Of a DNA stretch of 64,000 nt, positions 46,925 to 57,517 are shown piece by piece. The DNA comes from Branchiostoma floridae (lineage: Eukaryota; Chordata; Leptocardii; Amphioxiformes; Branchiostomatidae). Made by a program: the position numbers and the translations under genes. The notes beneath the pieces were generated by a model. The model made no database searches and was not told the origin of the DNA. It saw only the letters and a list, made by a program, of their open reading frames with translations. The number at the start of each line of letters is the position of its first letter. Positions within the stretch are counted from its first letter, which is position 1. The DNA lies in assembly GCF_000003815.2 (NCBI RefSeq), contig NC_049980.1:26914923-26978922 (forward strand), in the 5' to 3' direction.

Positions 46925-49019
46925 CCCTTATTACATTCTCCTTGAAGGTTATGTTCATGTCTCATTTTTCGAGTACTTTCTATTGGTTTTCTGTCCAATG
47001 CCACTTTCATGATCGACTTTGTCATTTTTACCAATTGACCGCCATGGGGATTTAATGAAAGCGTCATCACACGTATTGCCCAAAACCACGTTTTGTACTG
47101 CCTTAGATAACGGCTTCCCAACGTCATAGTTACCAAAATGCCATGTAATAATAAAACCTCTGGCGCCGGCGTGCACTGATGTCTGCCCGCGGCAACACCG
47201 GCAAGTCACCGGTAAGGATTGCTATAAAAATCCGTACATATGAATACATGGGTCGTTTATGCATCTAAGTTAACTTTTGAACTTTTCAGGCATCACTGCT
47301 AAGAATGTTTTGACGGGCGAAGAAAATAAGCTCGCGTCGAACGAAAAGTAATTTATGATGGTGCTATCATCCACTCACAAAACCCTGGAAGATGCCGCAG
47401 GCACTGGCTTCTATGTCCTTTAGAGTCATTTAACACGTCAGCTATATTCATGAATGTCTGAAAGAATCACTCAAGTTTCTTCGGACGAGTTGTGGGCGTA
47501 TCGCTGAGACACAGGTCCCAGGACCCTTACTTGAAACTCACAACAGTGCGCCTTTTATGAGATGATATGTCCGAGTTGCCTGCAGGTTTCATAACTTTCT
47601 GGCGAGATGCCCAAACCGATACTTTTTTTGCTTGATTTGCAGAGGCACATATTGTACATGCACATACCGTCACGAACATGTCGTATTCTACTCAGTCCAG
47701 TCCACTGCAGTCTTTTTCAAACACCGCACATCACAGGTTGTTAGCTTTTACTACAAGCTTTCAACTGATCTCAGTTTGACACTGGTTAAGTATCGAAAAA
47801 TGTTTTAGTAACTGTCGTGAGGATATTCGGGTGACATTGGCCACATTAAAGAAGATATCAACTTTTAAGCTTTGCCAGCAAAACTTGTACATGACGGAGT
47901 GCAGGAGAGAGGACCCTAGGGGGCGTAAATACAAAAGATCCTGCTGAGACGAAGCTGGCATAACCAGTCACCAAAGAGTCACTAATTGCATGTCATTGGC
48001 GCTCGTGCTGTCTTGAATAAGACGGACATTTGGAAAACATTACACGAACAGGCAATGCTTTTAAGTACATGTAACGTTCTATGCATACATAACTTTGCGT
48101 ATGTAAGAATTATCCCTGCACTTAAAGTAGGATTTGCATCTGCATAATTTCATGTCTTCATAATTTCCTTACACTGTTTCGCGTGGCCATGAGGGCCGCC
48201 GGAGGAGTAAAGCGTTTAATCAATCAGGTCCTGAAGCCCACGACGATATCTGTTACAATATTCTAAATTATACTCGCTTCACAAAGGATTTAGGTCCGAA
48301 TTGCGCCGGTGCCCGTCAGGGATGCAGCCCCGCCCGAGCTCCGTAGTCACAAATTTGTCCCGATGGACTACCGGATACTAGCGGGGTTACCCCACGGTGT
48401 TCCCCACGGGTAGGTCGCGGCGTCGTTTTGTTACCGGGTTCATTTTAAGTCCGAGATAAATCCCCCGGTGCCCGGTCGGGCCCAAAATACCCCCAAAGCC
48501 GCAATATGCCCCACGGGGCCATGTAAGAGTCACGCCCAAACGTGCAAATAAGGCTTATGTCACATTTAAAAAAAGGGGCAGCTATCGGGAGCGAAATAAA
48601 TGATATAAAAGACATCAAAATATACAAATGTCAAAATAAGATTCAAGGGCATAATTTGTGTATTTTTCTTTGTATACAATTTGATTTTTCGTTTCTTAAA
48701 ACATCCCGTCCGGGCATTTCCCGTCTTGGAAATGTGACCCAGGCCTAAAGCACGTGAACTGCCCGGCAGGGCCCCTGGCTTTAATTGGTACGTAAGCCTA
48801 AGCAAGATTTAGAGAGGCTCAAAGTGTCCTTCGGAACGAATGAAACGTAATCAATATCTCTTCTAAAAGAAAACTAAAACAAACAAACAATCAATCAAAA
48901 CCAAAGAGGCTAACAGTCTCTTGTGAGTGGGGAAACTCTCGCATCTGTGTCATATTGCTGTAACCATCCAATCCATCATCTCAAATCCCATACTGCCTCT
49001 GGAGACAATCTATTGGTTT

Positions 49020-49560
49020 TAAACACTAAACAACCAATATAATTATAAATATAGCTTGGGGTGCTCAACGTCCCTTGTATCAGGGGGGAGCCTTCTGTGT
49101 CTATTTTATTAAATGTAACAATCCATTTGTAGCTAGAGGCGAATGATAATCCATCTCCATTTGTTTTATGTGACATTTATCAACTGAACCGGGGCTAGAG
49201 GAGTTCAATGCTCTCGTATCAGAAAGGGCTGCTTTTGTGTGCGACCTCGCGATATATAAGTATCCAATCAGAGCTAGAGGCAAATGATGTACATGCCATT
49301 GTCCAGTACAAATTTGCACTTTTTTATTGGATATCAATGAACCAATCAGGGGTAGATCTTGAGGAGCTCAATCGCAAGGTTCTTCGGATGGAAGGGGTTT
49401 TCCTTATTTAATGTGTCATAAATTCAGAGCTAAATGCGTTATGCTTTCTCGCTGGAGCAAAACCTCTCCAATTGTTTTATTGTGTACATCATATATGTTA
49501 ATCAACCAATCATAGGTAGCTAGCTTAAGACGGCTCAATGTCCCTCGTGTTAGAAGAGAA
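49020..49560. repeat. Diverged tandem repeat, about 160-bp period, just before exon 2
   Basis: Four loose units. Each has AACCAATCA-like sequence, then (G)GGCTAG or GGTAG, then a GCTCAATG(T/C)..CTCGT.TCAGAA block, at about 49028, 49185, 49345 and 49503. A sub-block AGCTAGAGGCGAATGAT / AGCTAGAGGCAAATGAT occurs at 49132 and 49271. The array ends about 375 bp before the exon 2 acceptor. Confidence 0.6.
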
Positions 49561-49935
49561 ATCAAGAGCTACCGTTACCATCGTCATGACAACAAGGTCT
49601 GATGGCTGCTGCCTGATGGCTGCTGCCATCTTATTTTGGCGACAGTTCAGGCGCGAAGCCTGCTTTATAGTATTGGGCTCGGGTTGATATTTCATGTATT
49701 CCACCTATGATAGATCGAGTCCTATAACGTTATATAGAATGAACACATTTTCATCTATACCCCATGTGAATGGTCCAGACACATTACAGATAAGAATTTT
49801 GCAGCTAAAGAAACTAGAAATGCTTTATTATGAGCGCTAGTACATAATTAGTTCTATGCCTGGGATGAATTTCTGTGTAGCTCTATTTGCTTCATATTCT
49901 CCAAGTCTGACATAATCTTCTTCTTATCATTTCAG

Positions 49936-50713
49936 CTACTTCGTTGTCCAGGACGCCCAAAGACGACGGCTCCATGTGGGTTGGACATCACTGGTGATCT
50001 GGATGGTTGCCGTAGGGTTTGCAGTGCCGTCCATTCTCTATTCAGACGCACTTCCGTACCCCCACAGCGATAAAGTCTACTGTGGGATACTGTGGCCAAT
50101 ATCTTTACAGCACGTCTATAAGGGATATCACATCTTCCTGCTCATTGGCGAGTTCCTTCTCCCCGTGGTTGTCATGAGCGTGTTCTACTCATTCGTTGTC
50201 TGTAAAGTCTGGCGCAGAGAGTTTCCAGGGCAACGGAACGCGTCACACGACCGCATCCAGTCGCGCTCGCGCAAGAAGACCTTCCGTTTATTTGCGCTCT
50301 TTGTGATGTTCGTTCTTTGCTGGTCCCCGTATCACGTTTACGCCGTTGTGAGAGACTTCTACTTCGGAACCCTCATCAAGATTTCGACCAGCCCGAACAT
50401 GTTCTACATGGCGCAGGCAATTGCAATGAGCAACAGTCTCATAAACACTATAGTCTATGTCGTTTTCAACGACAACATCACAAAGTACATCAAGATATTA
50501 CCAAAGGACAGTTGGCAGTCGCTACAGCGCATGTGCAGGAGAAGAAAGCGTGCCCAATCGCGCGAACCTAGCAGAAGAACCCGACGCCTGCGCAGTGAGG
50601 ATTTCCATTCAGGACTACACACCACGACCTCGCGAAACGGCAGTGTGCGCATGACAGCCGTCACGAACGTCACCGTGGAGACGCGGGCAGATGTGACCGT
50701 GACCGCTCTGTAG
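49936..50713 (+). CDS. Prokineticin receptor-like GPCR, coding exon 2 (TM4 to C-terminus)
   Basis: Begins after TTTCAG with C TAC, completing DRYFVV (Asp169-Arg170-Tyr171). It includes TM4, ECL2 Cys219 (KVYCGILWP), TM5 with Pro, a basic third loop, TM6 with CWSPYH (Cys298, Trp299, Pro301), and TM7 AMSNSLINTIVY (Asn340-Tyr344). The NTxxY form replaces the usual NPxxY; prokineticin receptors likewise have Thr there. VYAVVRDFYF and KVYCGILWP also resemble that family. The 84-residue tail is rich in Arg/Ser and longer than I expect for vertebrate PROKR (whole protein 428 aa against roughly 385-395). It ends at TAG 50711-50713. Another peptide receptor of the same branch is the main alternative. 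Confidence 0.88.
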
Positions 50714-52155
50714 ATGGAGAACCACGGTACAATCTAACGGGAGACTTTTACTGTATCTATTCCCACGGGGCACTTGTGTCATTAGAATGGCGGTGGAGCG
50801 CCGCAATTCCCTCTTCCTGAAAGCGCAGTGGTAGAATGACGTTGCACATGGAAGGTTTTAACGTAAACAACTGCGCCCCCGACACCTCGGCTTGCTTTGA
50901 AAACATGATGATGAACATTTGTCTTCAGAGAAACCCTGTCACTTAATGGGGTAGGTTAGGTGTGTACACTGACCTCCATGAGGAACGGTACGATATAGGA
51001 TGGGATTGTTATGCTTCACTGCACACAGGCCAGAACACCACGACGCCATTTTGATCACGTTGTTTCCCATCAATTCATCATTTGACTGAAAATAGTCGAG
51101 CGAAAGACTTCTGAACCCAGGCGTGTGGTGCTTTGGTCGCTCCCCTGAGGTACGCTTCGATAATTCCTGCCAACACGAGGGGGGGCGACCAAAGCACAAC
51201 ACGGCTGGATTCCAGGCTACTTCTGACAGGCCATACAAGGTAATGGTTACTAAAGACAAGAGATTAGACTAAGTTTATTATCTATCATCCTCATTTTGGC
51301 AATATTTCCATTCGACATAATTGTCTTTTCCTAACTTTTCTATGCCATTGTTCTGTCCCTCGATCTGCCAAAGACCCTTCTCATTCTGCTTTCAAAAAGT
51401 ATTTTTAGATGTGTCATAATTTACACCTGAATAGATGTGCATCTCTGGTGATGCCTTGGTAAGAAAAAAGAAGCTTCATTTCAAGTTACTTGTAAATATT
51501 ACTAACAAATGGAAGTGTCCGCTAGATTTCTAATATTTATATAACGTTATATATATTGCAAGAGTAGCTCAAGCAAGTTCTCAAGAGAAGAAATCTGTAA
51601 ATCTATAGGAAATATATGATAACTCCGTAAATATGTAAATATACTACTCTGTGAGTAATCTGACGTTTTGACCATGTTGGTGTTCCTATTCTTTTTTCAA
51701 GCGTACACAGCGTTTTTTGGTTTTATTGTTTTGAATATTTGTAGGGCATTTTCTTGTTTGAGCTGAAGACATTCAACAGTGGGTCAGAAGATAGACTGAC
51801 ATGCAGATAGGTACACCAACATGGCCGGCGGGCGACATGCCAATGACGTCATTGAAAACGGTCTGTACACGTCATCAATATTAGTATTGTACAAACATTC
51901 CAGTTTCGTTTGAATGGCGTCCATTGCATAATCGTGTCATTAACATTCCTTCATCATTGTTACGAAAGATCTTATACACAATCAAATTGCACTACAGAAA
52001 CTAAACAGAAAAAAGGAAACCATTAACGTGAACTGTGGTTGATGTAGAAACAGCAAAATGTAGGTCCATCGAAAACGTGCATATTCATACGTGTCTTGAC
52101 GGACGACATAGCGAACCTGACATAATAGATGGCATAGTTTAATTTGTTCGATTAC
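50714..52155. other. Downstream of receptor: 3' UTR presumed, no clear polyA site
   Basis: No canonical AATAAA was noticed close after the stop, so the transcript end is uncertain. Nothing coding recognised. TATATA-rich patches lie at 51530-51640. Confidence 0.35.
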
Positions 52156-52290
52156 GTTAATACCGAGCCTCTACCAACCTCTAGATCACAGACTGCACTC
52201 CTCACCCAGCTAACTTCTCTGGCATGATATTTGTTTATTTGGCAAATTCTTTCAGTGACCTACGGGGCCTGGTAGAGGCTAGTTAATGCC
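52156..52290. mobile_element. Short inverted-repeat element at TTAA
   Basis: TTAATACCGAGCCTCTACCA on the left and TGGTAGAGGCTAGTTAA on the right, about 130 bp apart. TTAA at both ends could be a piggyBac-type target duplication, although the terminal bases are not piggyBac-like. The GTAGAG block also occurs at the ends of the 4525-4689 element. Confidence 0.5.
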
Positions 52291-52776
52291 TTCTCAAAAG
52301 CTGCACATTATTAAGTAAAAACGTACTGCTGATAGTAACTAGTGAAAAGGACAGTCCCTTGACGCAGATTCGGTATATACTCAATATCAACGTAGTAATG
52401 TACATGTGATGTGTGTTTTTAGTAATGGTGAAGCGATGGTGAAAGTTTGCTAACCTGGATCATTTAAAGATTAAAACGATGGGCGTGTAGTACGTAAAAT
52501 CCTGCTTTTTTTACAATAACTTTTTTGCACTCACCAATTTTTAGACATTGAAGACATATACAAAGAGAATAGAAATCGTATCTTTGGTGCCAATTTATGG
52601 GTTTGACCAAATGTACAAATGTAACCAACCATTTACAGAGAGTTTCCAACTGCATTACTTTATATTTCAAATATATGTATTATGTAGTCTTTATGACGAT
52701 AGTAAGAAAACAAAGATAAACATAACCCTATAGTACAGTAGAAGCCGCTTAAATGCACACCCCATTTGCCAGTGTA
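52291..52776. other. Non-coding stretch
   Basis: No exon or repeat recognised. Confidence 0.4.
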
Positions 52777-53260
52777 CGAGGGGCGGTCAATAAGTAATGC
52801 CCCTGACCCATTTCTCATAGCAGGATATTAATGAAACTTGGCACAGTTATAAGTCTTTCTCTTCATAGGAACCACCCAGAGTTATGCATTTCTTCCATAG
52901 TTTGATGCAGCTCTGGAAACCGTTGTCCAACAGATGCCTCATTACTGGCAGAAGAGGGCCGACCAGCTCTGGGAGCTGTTTCCACAGACTTCCGGCCATG
53001 TTTGAATTCAGGATGCCAGCGTTTTACAAGGTCATATGATGGGGCATCATCACCATAAGTTTTTTTTTTTTCATTTCATCAAAAGTCTCCTTTGGTGTGC
53101 GTCCTTTCAAATACAAAAACCGGATCACTGCGCGACACTCAACTGGCTCCATTTCACACCTGGTCCATCTCACACCTGACTCAGTTCAAACACCAGTAAA
53201 TCAGAAACCGCAATTAGTTCAGAGCTATTTTTGGCAACATGACCCATAGAGATATGAACC
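52777..53260 (-). mobile_element. Mariner element, internally deleted and 5'-end truncated
   Basis: The right-hand terminus (in element orientation) is CGAGGGGCGGTCAATAAGTA after TA at 52775-52776, a typical mariner-style inverted-repeat end. The matching end beyond the transposase start is not seen, so that side is truncated or too diverged; the upper boundary is approximate. It carries the transposase pseudogene listed separately. Confidence 0.75.
52847..53152 (-). pseudogene. Mariner transposase remnant (HTH_48 domain fused to C-terminus)
   Basis: From the ATG at 53152 the minus strand reads MEPVECRAVIRFLYLKGRTP, then KETFDEMKK, a frameshift in an A12 homopolymer (53060-53071), then YGDDAPSYDLVKRWHPEFKH and SVETAPRAGRPSSA, the HTH_48 DNA-binding domain of mariner transposases. 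It then jumps to FQSCIKLWKKCITLGGSYEE and a stop at 52847-52849, which is the usual C-terminus. The catalytic DD34D core, about 200 residues, is missing. Dead; relic of an autonomous mariner. Confidence 0.88.
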
Positions 53261-54479
53261 ATTACACATACAAAACTTCATCTAGATCAGACAACTGGAA
53301 GTCACCCTAAGATGCAAGGGTACCTGCTTGAACATGCAATATTTGCCGTATATAGAAAATCGATGAGCTTGATTCATAATGATAATGATTACGGAAAATT
53401 ATCTGACCAAAGAATGTAAAATGCATCAACAGTGCAATATACATGCATGCTGAAGTCCGGAAGCAAGGTAATACTAAGTCCTAGTTAATATCAGAGCTAT
53501 AAATTTCGGATTTGCAGAATAAATATCATGAGCAAGTTTGCGAGTAGGGAATATAGTAGAGTATAGGGGCATGCTGCAATATAACATTACTACGTGAAGT
53601 ATTCTGAAATCTACGTCTGTAAAGTTTAGTTTAATTTGCGACAAGCTCTAACTGTTGGCCATTGCAACTCCCTTTAAAAGATAGATGAGATTCATCCACG
53701 AAGGTTACGGAAGCAAACACAGGAGATAAACGGAACTCAAGATCAAGGTCAGATTACTAAAGACTAGGTCAACCGGAAGGTTAATCTAACCGAAGACCTG
53801 GAAATATTTCTATGTAAATGAGATCGTTCTGCCTTCAAGCAGCATATGATTAATGTCTCTACAGGGCAGGAGGGGAAGGGAAACCTATAAAGACCCCTGT
53901 CAGACCTTTGGGGTTTCACGTTAGTTGATATAATTTCCGTACACTCGTTAAGTAAAGGCAAAGGGTAAGGGTAGTCTCATAGCCTTTTCTTAAGCTGGAA
54001 CAAGTACTGTGTCCAATGGCATTTCTCTCAATCCACTACCTTTTACTTCCCAAATCGAAATCGGGTACCCATTTCCACCTGGGTGGAGTGAGGAAAAAGC
54101 GATTCCGAAAGACATCGTCTGGACATGGATGCCAGAAAAAAACACATCTCAATCTTGTGCCATGTGGTAAAGCCATCATTTTCTCATCACATTAAATATA
54201 CCTTTGCCAAATAATATTTACCTATACAACTGGCGAATTATGTATGCTAGTCCTTAATTATGCAAATAATATCTTCATTTGCATAAATCACATTAGTTGA
54301 TTATCTCCTTCATTCAAATAACAAGCACAATCTATCTAATATGATGGTATTTTTTTTTATAATTTTCTGATAATTCATGCAAATAAGGTCCTCCTTGAAT
54401 TCATCATGATTTCATGTAAAAAGACAAAACAATATTACTTTAACGATCTTTCAAAAGTATATGTAAACGTTTTTTTCTT
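53261..54479. other. Non-coding stretch
   Basis: No exon or repeat recognised. Confidence 0.4.
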
Positions 54480-54923
54480 GTGCCAATCTGCTGGCCGTGG
54501 TTCCGAACTGGTCAACTTTCTTACAAAACCTGTGTTGATTCTTTAAGGCTTACACTTGGCCATCGAACTACATTACTTAACATTTTGCTTTTGATTGCTT
54601 TAAATGATGTAATCATAACTGGAGATGGACCACTTTATACATCAACAGACGGTAGCGCAGGTTATTACAATTTACCGCGCGGCACCTCCATGCACAAAAT
54701 CCATTGGACAAACATTATATCCTTAGAAAGCAAATCTTATTTTCATCATGGACGCTTCTGTGTAGAAGACACACGCACAGAAAATGGTGCATCTCTCCGT
54801 CCACTTTATGCCTCACAGGCAATAGTGGGCAGAATAAAGGTATCTCCTTCTAGCAGCTGTTCCGGATCCGGAAAAGAATTTTCTACTCAACTGAAGGAAA
54901 TCAGGGTATTTCCACGAGTATAG
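54480..54923 (+). CDS. Unidentified 147-codon open frame
   Basis: A long open frame in otherwise stop-rich DNA (GTG at the left boundary, no ATG there, stop at about 54923), so it would be an exon or a transposon fragment, not a complete gene. It has a hydrophobic stretch (TLLNILLLIALNDVII), then SAGYYNLPRGTSMHKIHW, a Ser-rich block and KEFSTQLKEIRVFPRV. I recognise no family. A second open frame at about 55685-55927, same strand, might belong to the same relic. No splice acceptor is obvious at its left edge. Confidence 0.3.
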   Translation: MPICWPWFRTGQLSYKTCVDSLRLTLGHRTTLLNILLLIALNDVIITGDGPLYTSTDGSAGYYNLPRGTSMHKIHWTNIISLESKSYFHHGRFCVEDTRTENGASLRPLYASQAIVGRIKVSPSSSCSGSGKEFSTQLKEIRVFPRV

Positions 54924-57166
54924 AATGCACTAGTTAATGCGAAATGTGACCATAGAGTGCCTGGTGATAATGGGAGTGGTGGATGATCTCGCCGGTGGCA
55001 CGCGTGGCACCATTAGCGAAAAGTCAGATACAGACAGATGTGGCAAGGTGAGCCTGAGGTGAACATTATCCAGGAAATATACGTACTGTTATCAATGCTC
55101 GGTTACGGACTAGCCATTGCAGACAGACATAACCATACATAATACTAACCATACGTACAGAATGGCCTGAACATTAAACTGATTTGCTTCGCCAAGAAGC
55201 AGTAGGCAGCATAATATGAGAAGCTGTTGACGGATCTCAATTATATTTGGTGCGTGGGCTTGTGTCTGCCATAGACGATGGACCTCCTAGCGACTTCCTA
55301 CTGTACAGCAGTACGGCTCACGGTTTTCATATCTCTTGTTCTGATCATGTTATGGTAATTTTTAAGAGGCAGATGCTATGTCGTATTTGAAAGATACTAT
55401 TCTCATAGATTGATTGAGGGTTAGGAAGAAACAATGTGAACTTCGCGATCGTCTTGGACATAGATGGCGTACTAGATGAACGTTCTACTGCCGTTCCAAA
55501 AGAATGTTTAGACCCTTTCGAACCGGCACGGTGAAATATTCTACTTTGTATTTTTTTCTTGAAACATACAAGAATGCCAGTCATATGCTATTTTAGTGAG
55601 GAGCTTGTCCGCGACCGACCAACATTTCATTCACAATCCACACATATTGGTGCATGAACAAGTTTTCCTCTTCTCTAGCTCTATTTGTGTTCGTATATGA
55701 AGGTCAATGGCTTCGTAATGAGGTCGTATCTGACAGCCTGCGAGCCGCACTTTTCAATAATCCCAGTAATCCAGGATTATGCACCAGCAACGGTCCGTGA
55801 CGAACGGGGAGAGTTCCTCTCACAAGATCTGCCAGGTGTTATAACAAGTTTACAAAAATACCGTCTATTTACCAAAGAATATTGCGTAACCCCCAAAGGA
55901 TATAGGTTGGTTAATGAACCTTGCTGACAGGGTGAAGCGTATCAAGAATACATTGGACGGGAATATGCCGAACTGAAAATAAACTCTGGTGTGTTTTTTT
56001 ATGCTTAAAATGAATGCCGAACTGATTGCTAACTCTCAGCGTCGGAAGGATAACTGGTATATCGTTGATGCATGCCAATTTCTAATAAGGTGGTACTCAA
56101 CCATCTCGACCAAAATCATTGACGTTACATACTTTATACTGACAATCAGAATCTAGCTACAGGGTCGGTGTTTTTGTATTGCCATTTCTTTGCAGACGAT
56201 AACGTAAGCATCCTGATTGTGTTTCGATGACACCGTTTTAGACAACATTTAGACACCAATGTTATTCAGAACGCTACCCGTCAGATCATAGTAGCAATCA
56301 GTGCATTGTCTGAAAATGGGAGTACACTGTTATGTTCATAGTCATTTTCAAATCTTAAACAATGCTGAACTTGAAGAATGGGACATGAACGGGTTGATTC
56401 TTTAGAAAACGTTGACTAGAAAGAAGCACAGAAGGCAACGACGTGCTGATGAAAGAGCGTCGTATATCACCACTGAACGGATCACAAGAGCTTAAGCTGA
56501 AAGCCAAAGCACTTATACAAAGCCATCATTCATGGCTGGGTCCATTTGATACCCTAGCTGCCCAAGCAGCACACCCACAACCCCGGAAAATAGGGTTACG
56601 GAACTTAAAGTGAAGGGAGTGCTGTCCAAATATTCCCACAAGGCCAGATTTGATGGATTCTTTGCTTCGCTTCTGCCAGTTCAGTTAGAACTGTACCTAC
56701 AGGCAACGACTGTTTGAAAAAAAATTCTCGAATCAAAATGACCACGACGATTTGAAGCTTGTAGGACATTGCTAGAAAGCGTTACAATTTATAGTTATGA
56801 TTCGATGTGATTTCATGCCACTTGCTTTTGCTTTTGGGTCAGAATCCCCACTTTCTGAGCGTCTCTCAAGCGCTCACGAGAACTTTACCTGCCCATAGCG
56901 GCATTTTCGTGGACAGGACAAAGCCCCGTACTAGCCACTGGCGGACTCCAATAAAGCTATTTGGATTTAGAGGCAACTGGCTAGCCTCAGATGACACCTA
57001 GAAGTCCGCTTTTAGAAGTTTCCCCTTTCAAGGTATCATCATATCTGGAATTGCATACGTGCGTCAGAATATCCATAATCGTATATACTAACCTGCGGTG
57101 AGTACGCAAGAGCACCGCAAAATAATGAGGCAATGTAACGAATAGACAGGCTTTCTATTTGGAACA
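54924..57166. other. Non-coding stretch with short uncharacterised frames
   Basis: Frames at 55685-55927 (includes FLSQDLPGVITSLQKYRLFT) and around 56440-56600 show some protein-like character but match nothing I know. They may be further pieces of a decayed element with the 54480 frame. Confidence 0.3.
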
Positions 57167-57517
57167 TTGAACTTCACCCGATACAAAAGACTGGACCTGC
57201 AACAACACATTAGTAACACCACAATCAGGAACCGTACCGGCCAACCTAAACTCTTCACTCTCGTACAAAAAGGAAGAATGCGTTGGCCGGGGCACGCTGT
57301 ACAAATGCCAATGTTTAGACTACCCAGGGGTTGCTCTAAATGGGTGTACACCAGGAAAGAAGAAGCGGAGGAGAGCAATGAGTTGGAAAGAGTTGAGCGG
57401 GATCTAAGCGAGATGGGCTGTAGCTGCGAGGGGGCTCAGCGGAAAGCTGTAGACAAACGACAATGGACGGCAATGACGGCTCGCCTCAGCGCCAGCACTG
57501 CCAAGCGGCGACAATGA
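57167..57517 (+). pseudogene. LINE ORF2 C-terminal fragment (post-RT segment)
   Basis: Open frame with LQQHISNTTIRNRTGQP, RMRWPGHAVQMPMFRLPR, then EEAEESNELERVERDLSEMG and DKRQWTAMTARLSAST. The order TTIRxRTGQP, RxRWxGHxxRMP, basic/acidic linker, R-DL-xMG, DRxxWRxxVAAL is the well-known end of many non-LTR retrotransposon ORF2 proteins. The RGRPRTTW block is degraded. The frame is still open for 116 codons, but no RT domain lies upstream, so it is a 5'-truncated insertion and non-functional. Confidence 0.8.

Larger units (their letters stand above)
32020..49935 (+). other. Receptor intron, 17,916 bp
   Basis: Donor GTGAGT (32020-32025) and acceptor TTTCAG (ending 49935). Joining the flanking bases gives CG+C TAC, restoring Arg-Tyr of the DRY motif. 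Its repeats are listed separately. No nested coding gene was recognised in either orientation. From 32030 to 33140, 36950 to 43225 and 46933 to 49020 I see no strong feature apart from small direct repeats (TTGTTTATTG x3 at 32645-32665; TCTTTCATC runs at 37452) and a GC-rich patch with CCCCACGGGG motifs at 48300-48540. Confidence 0.85.
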
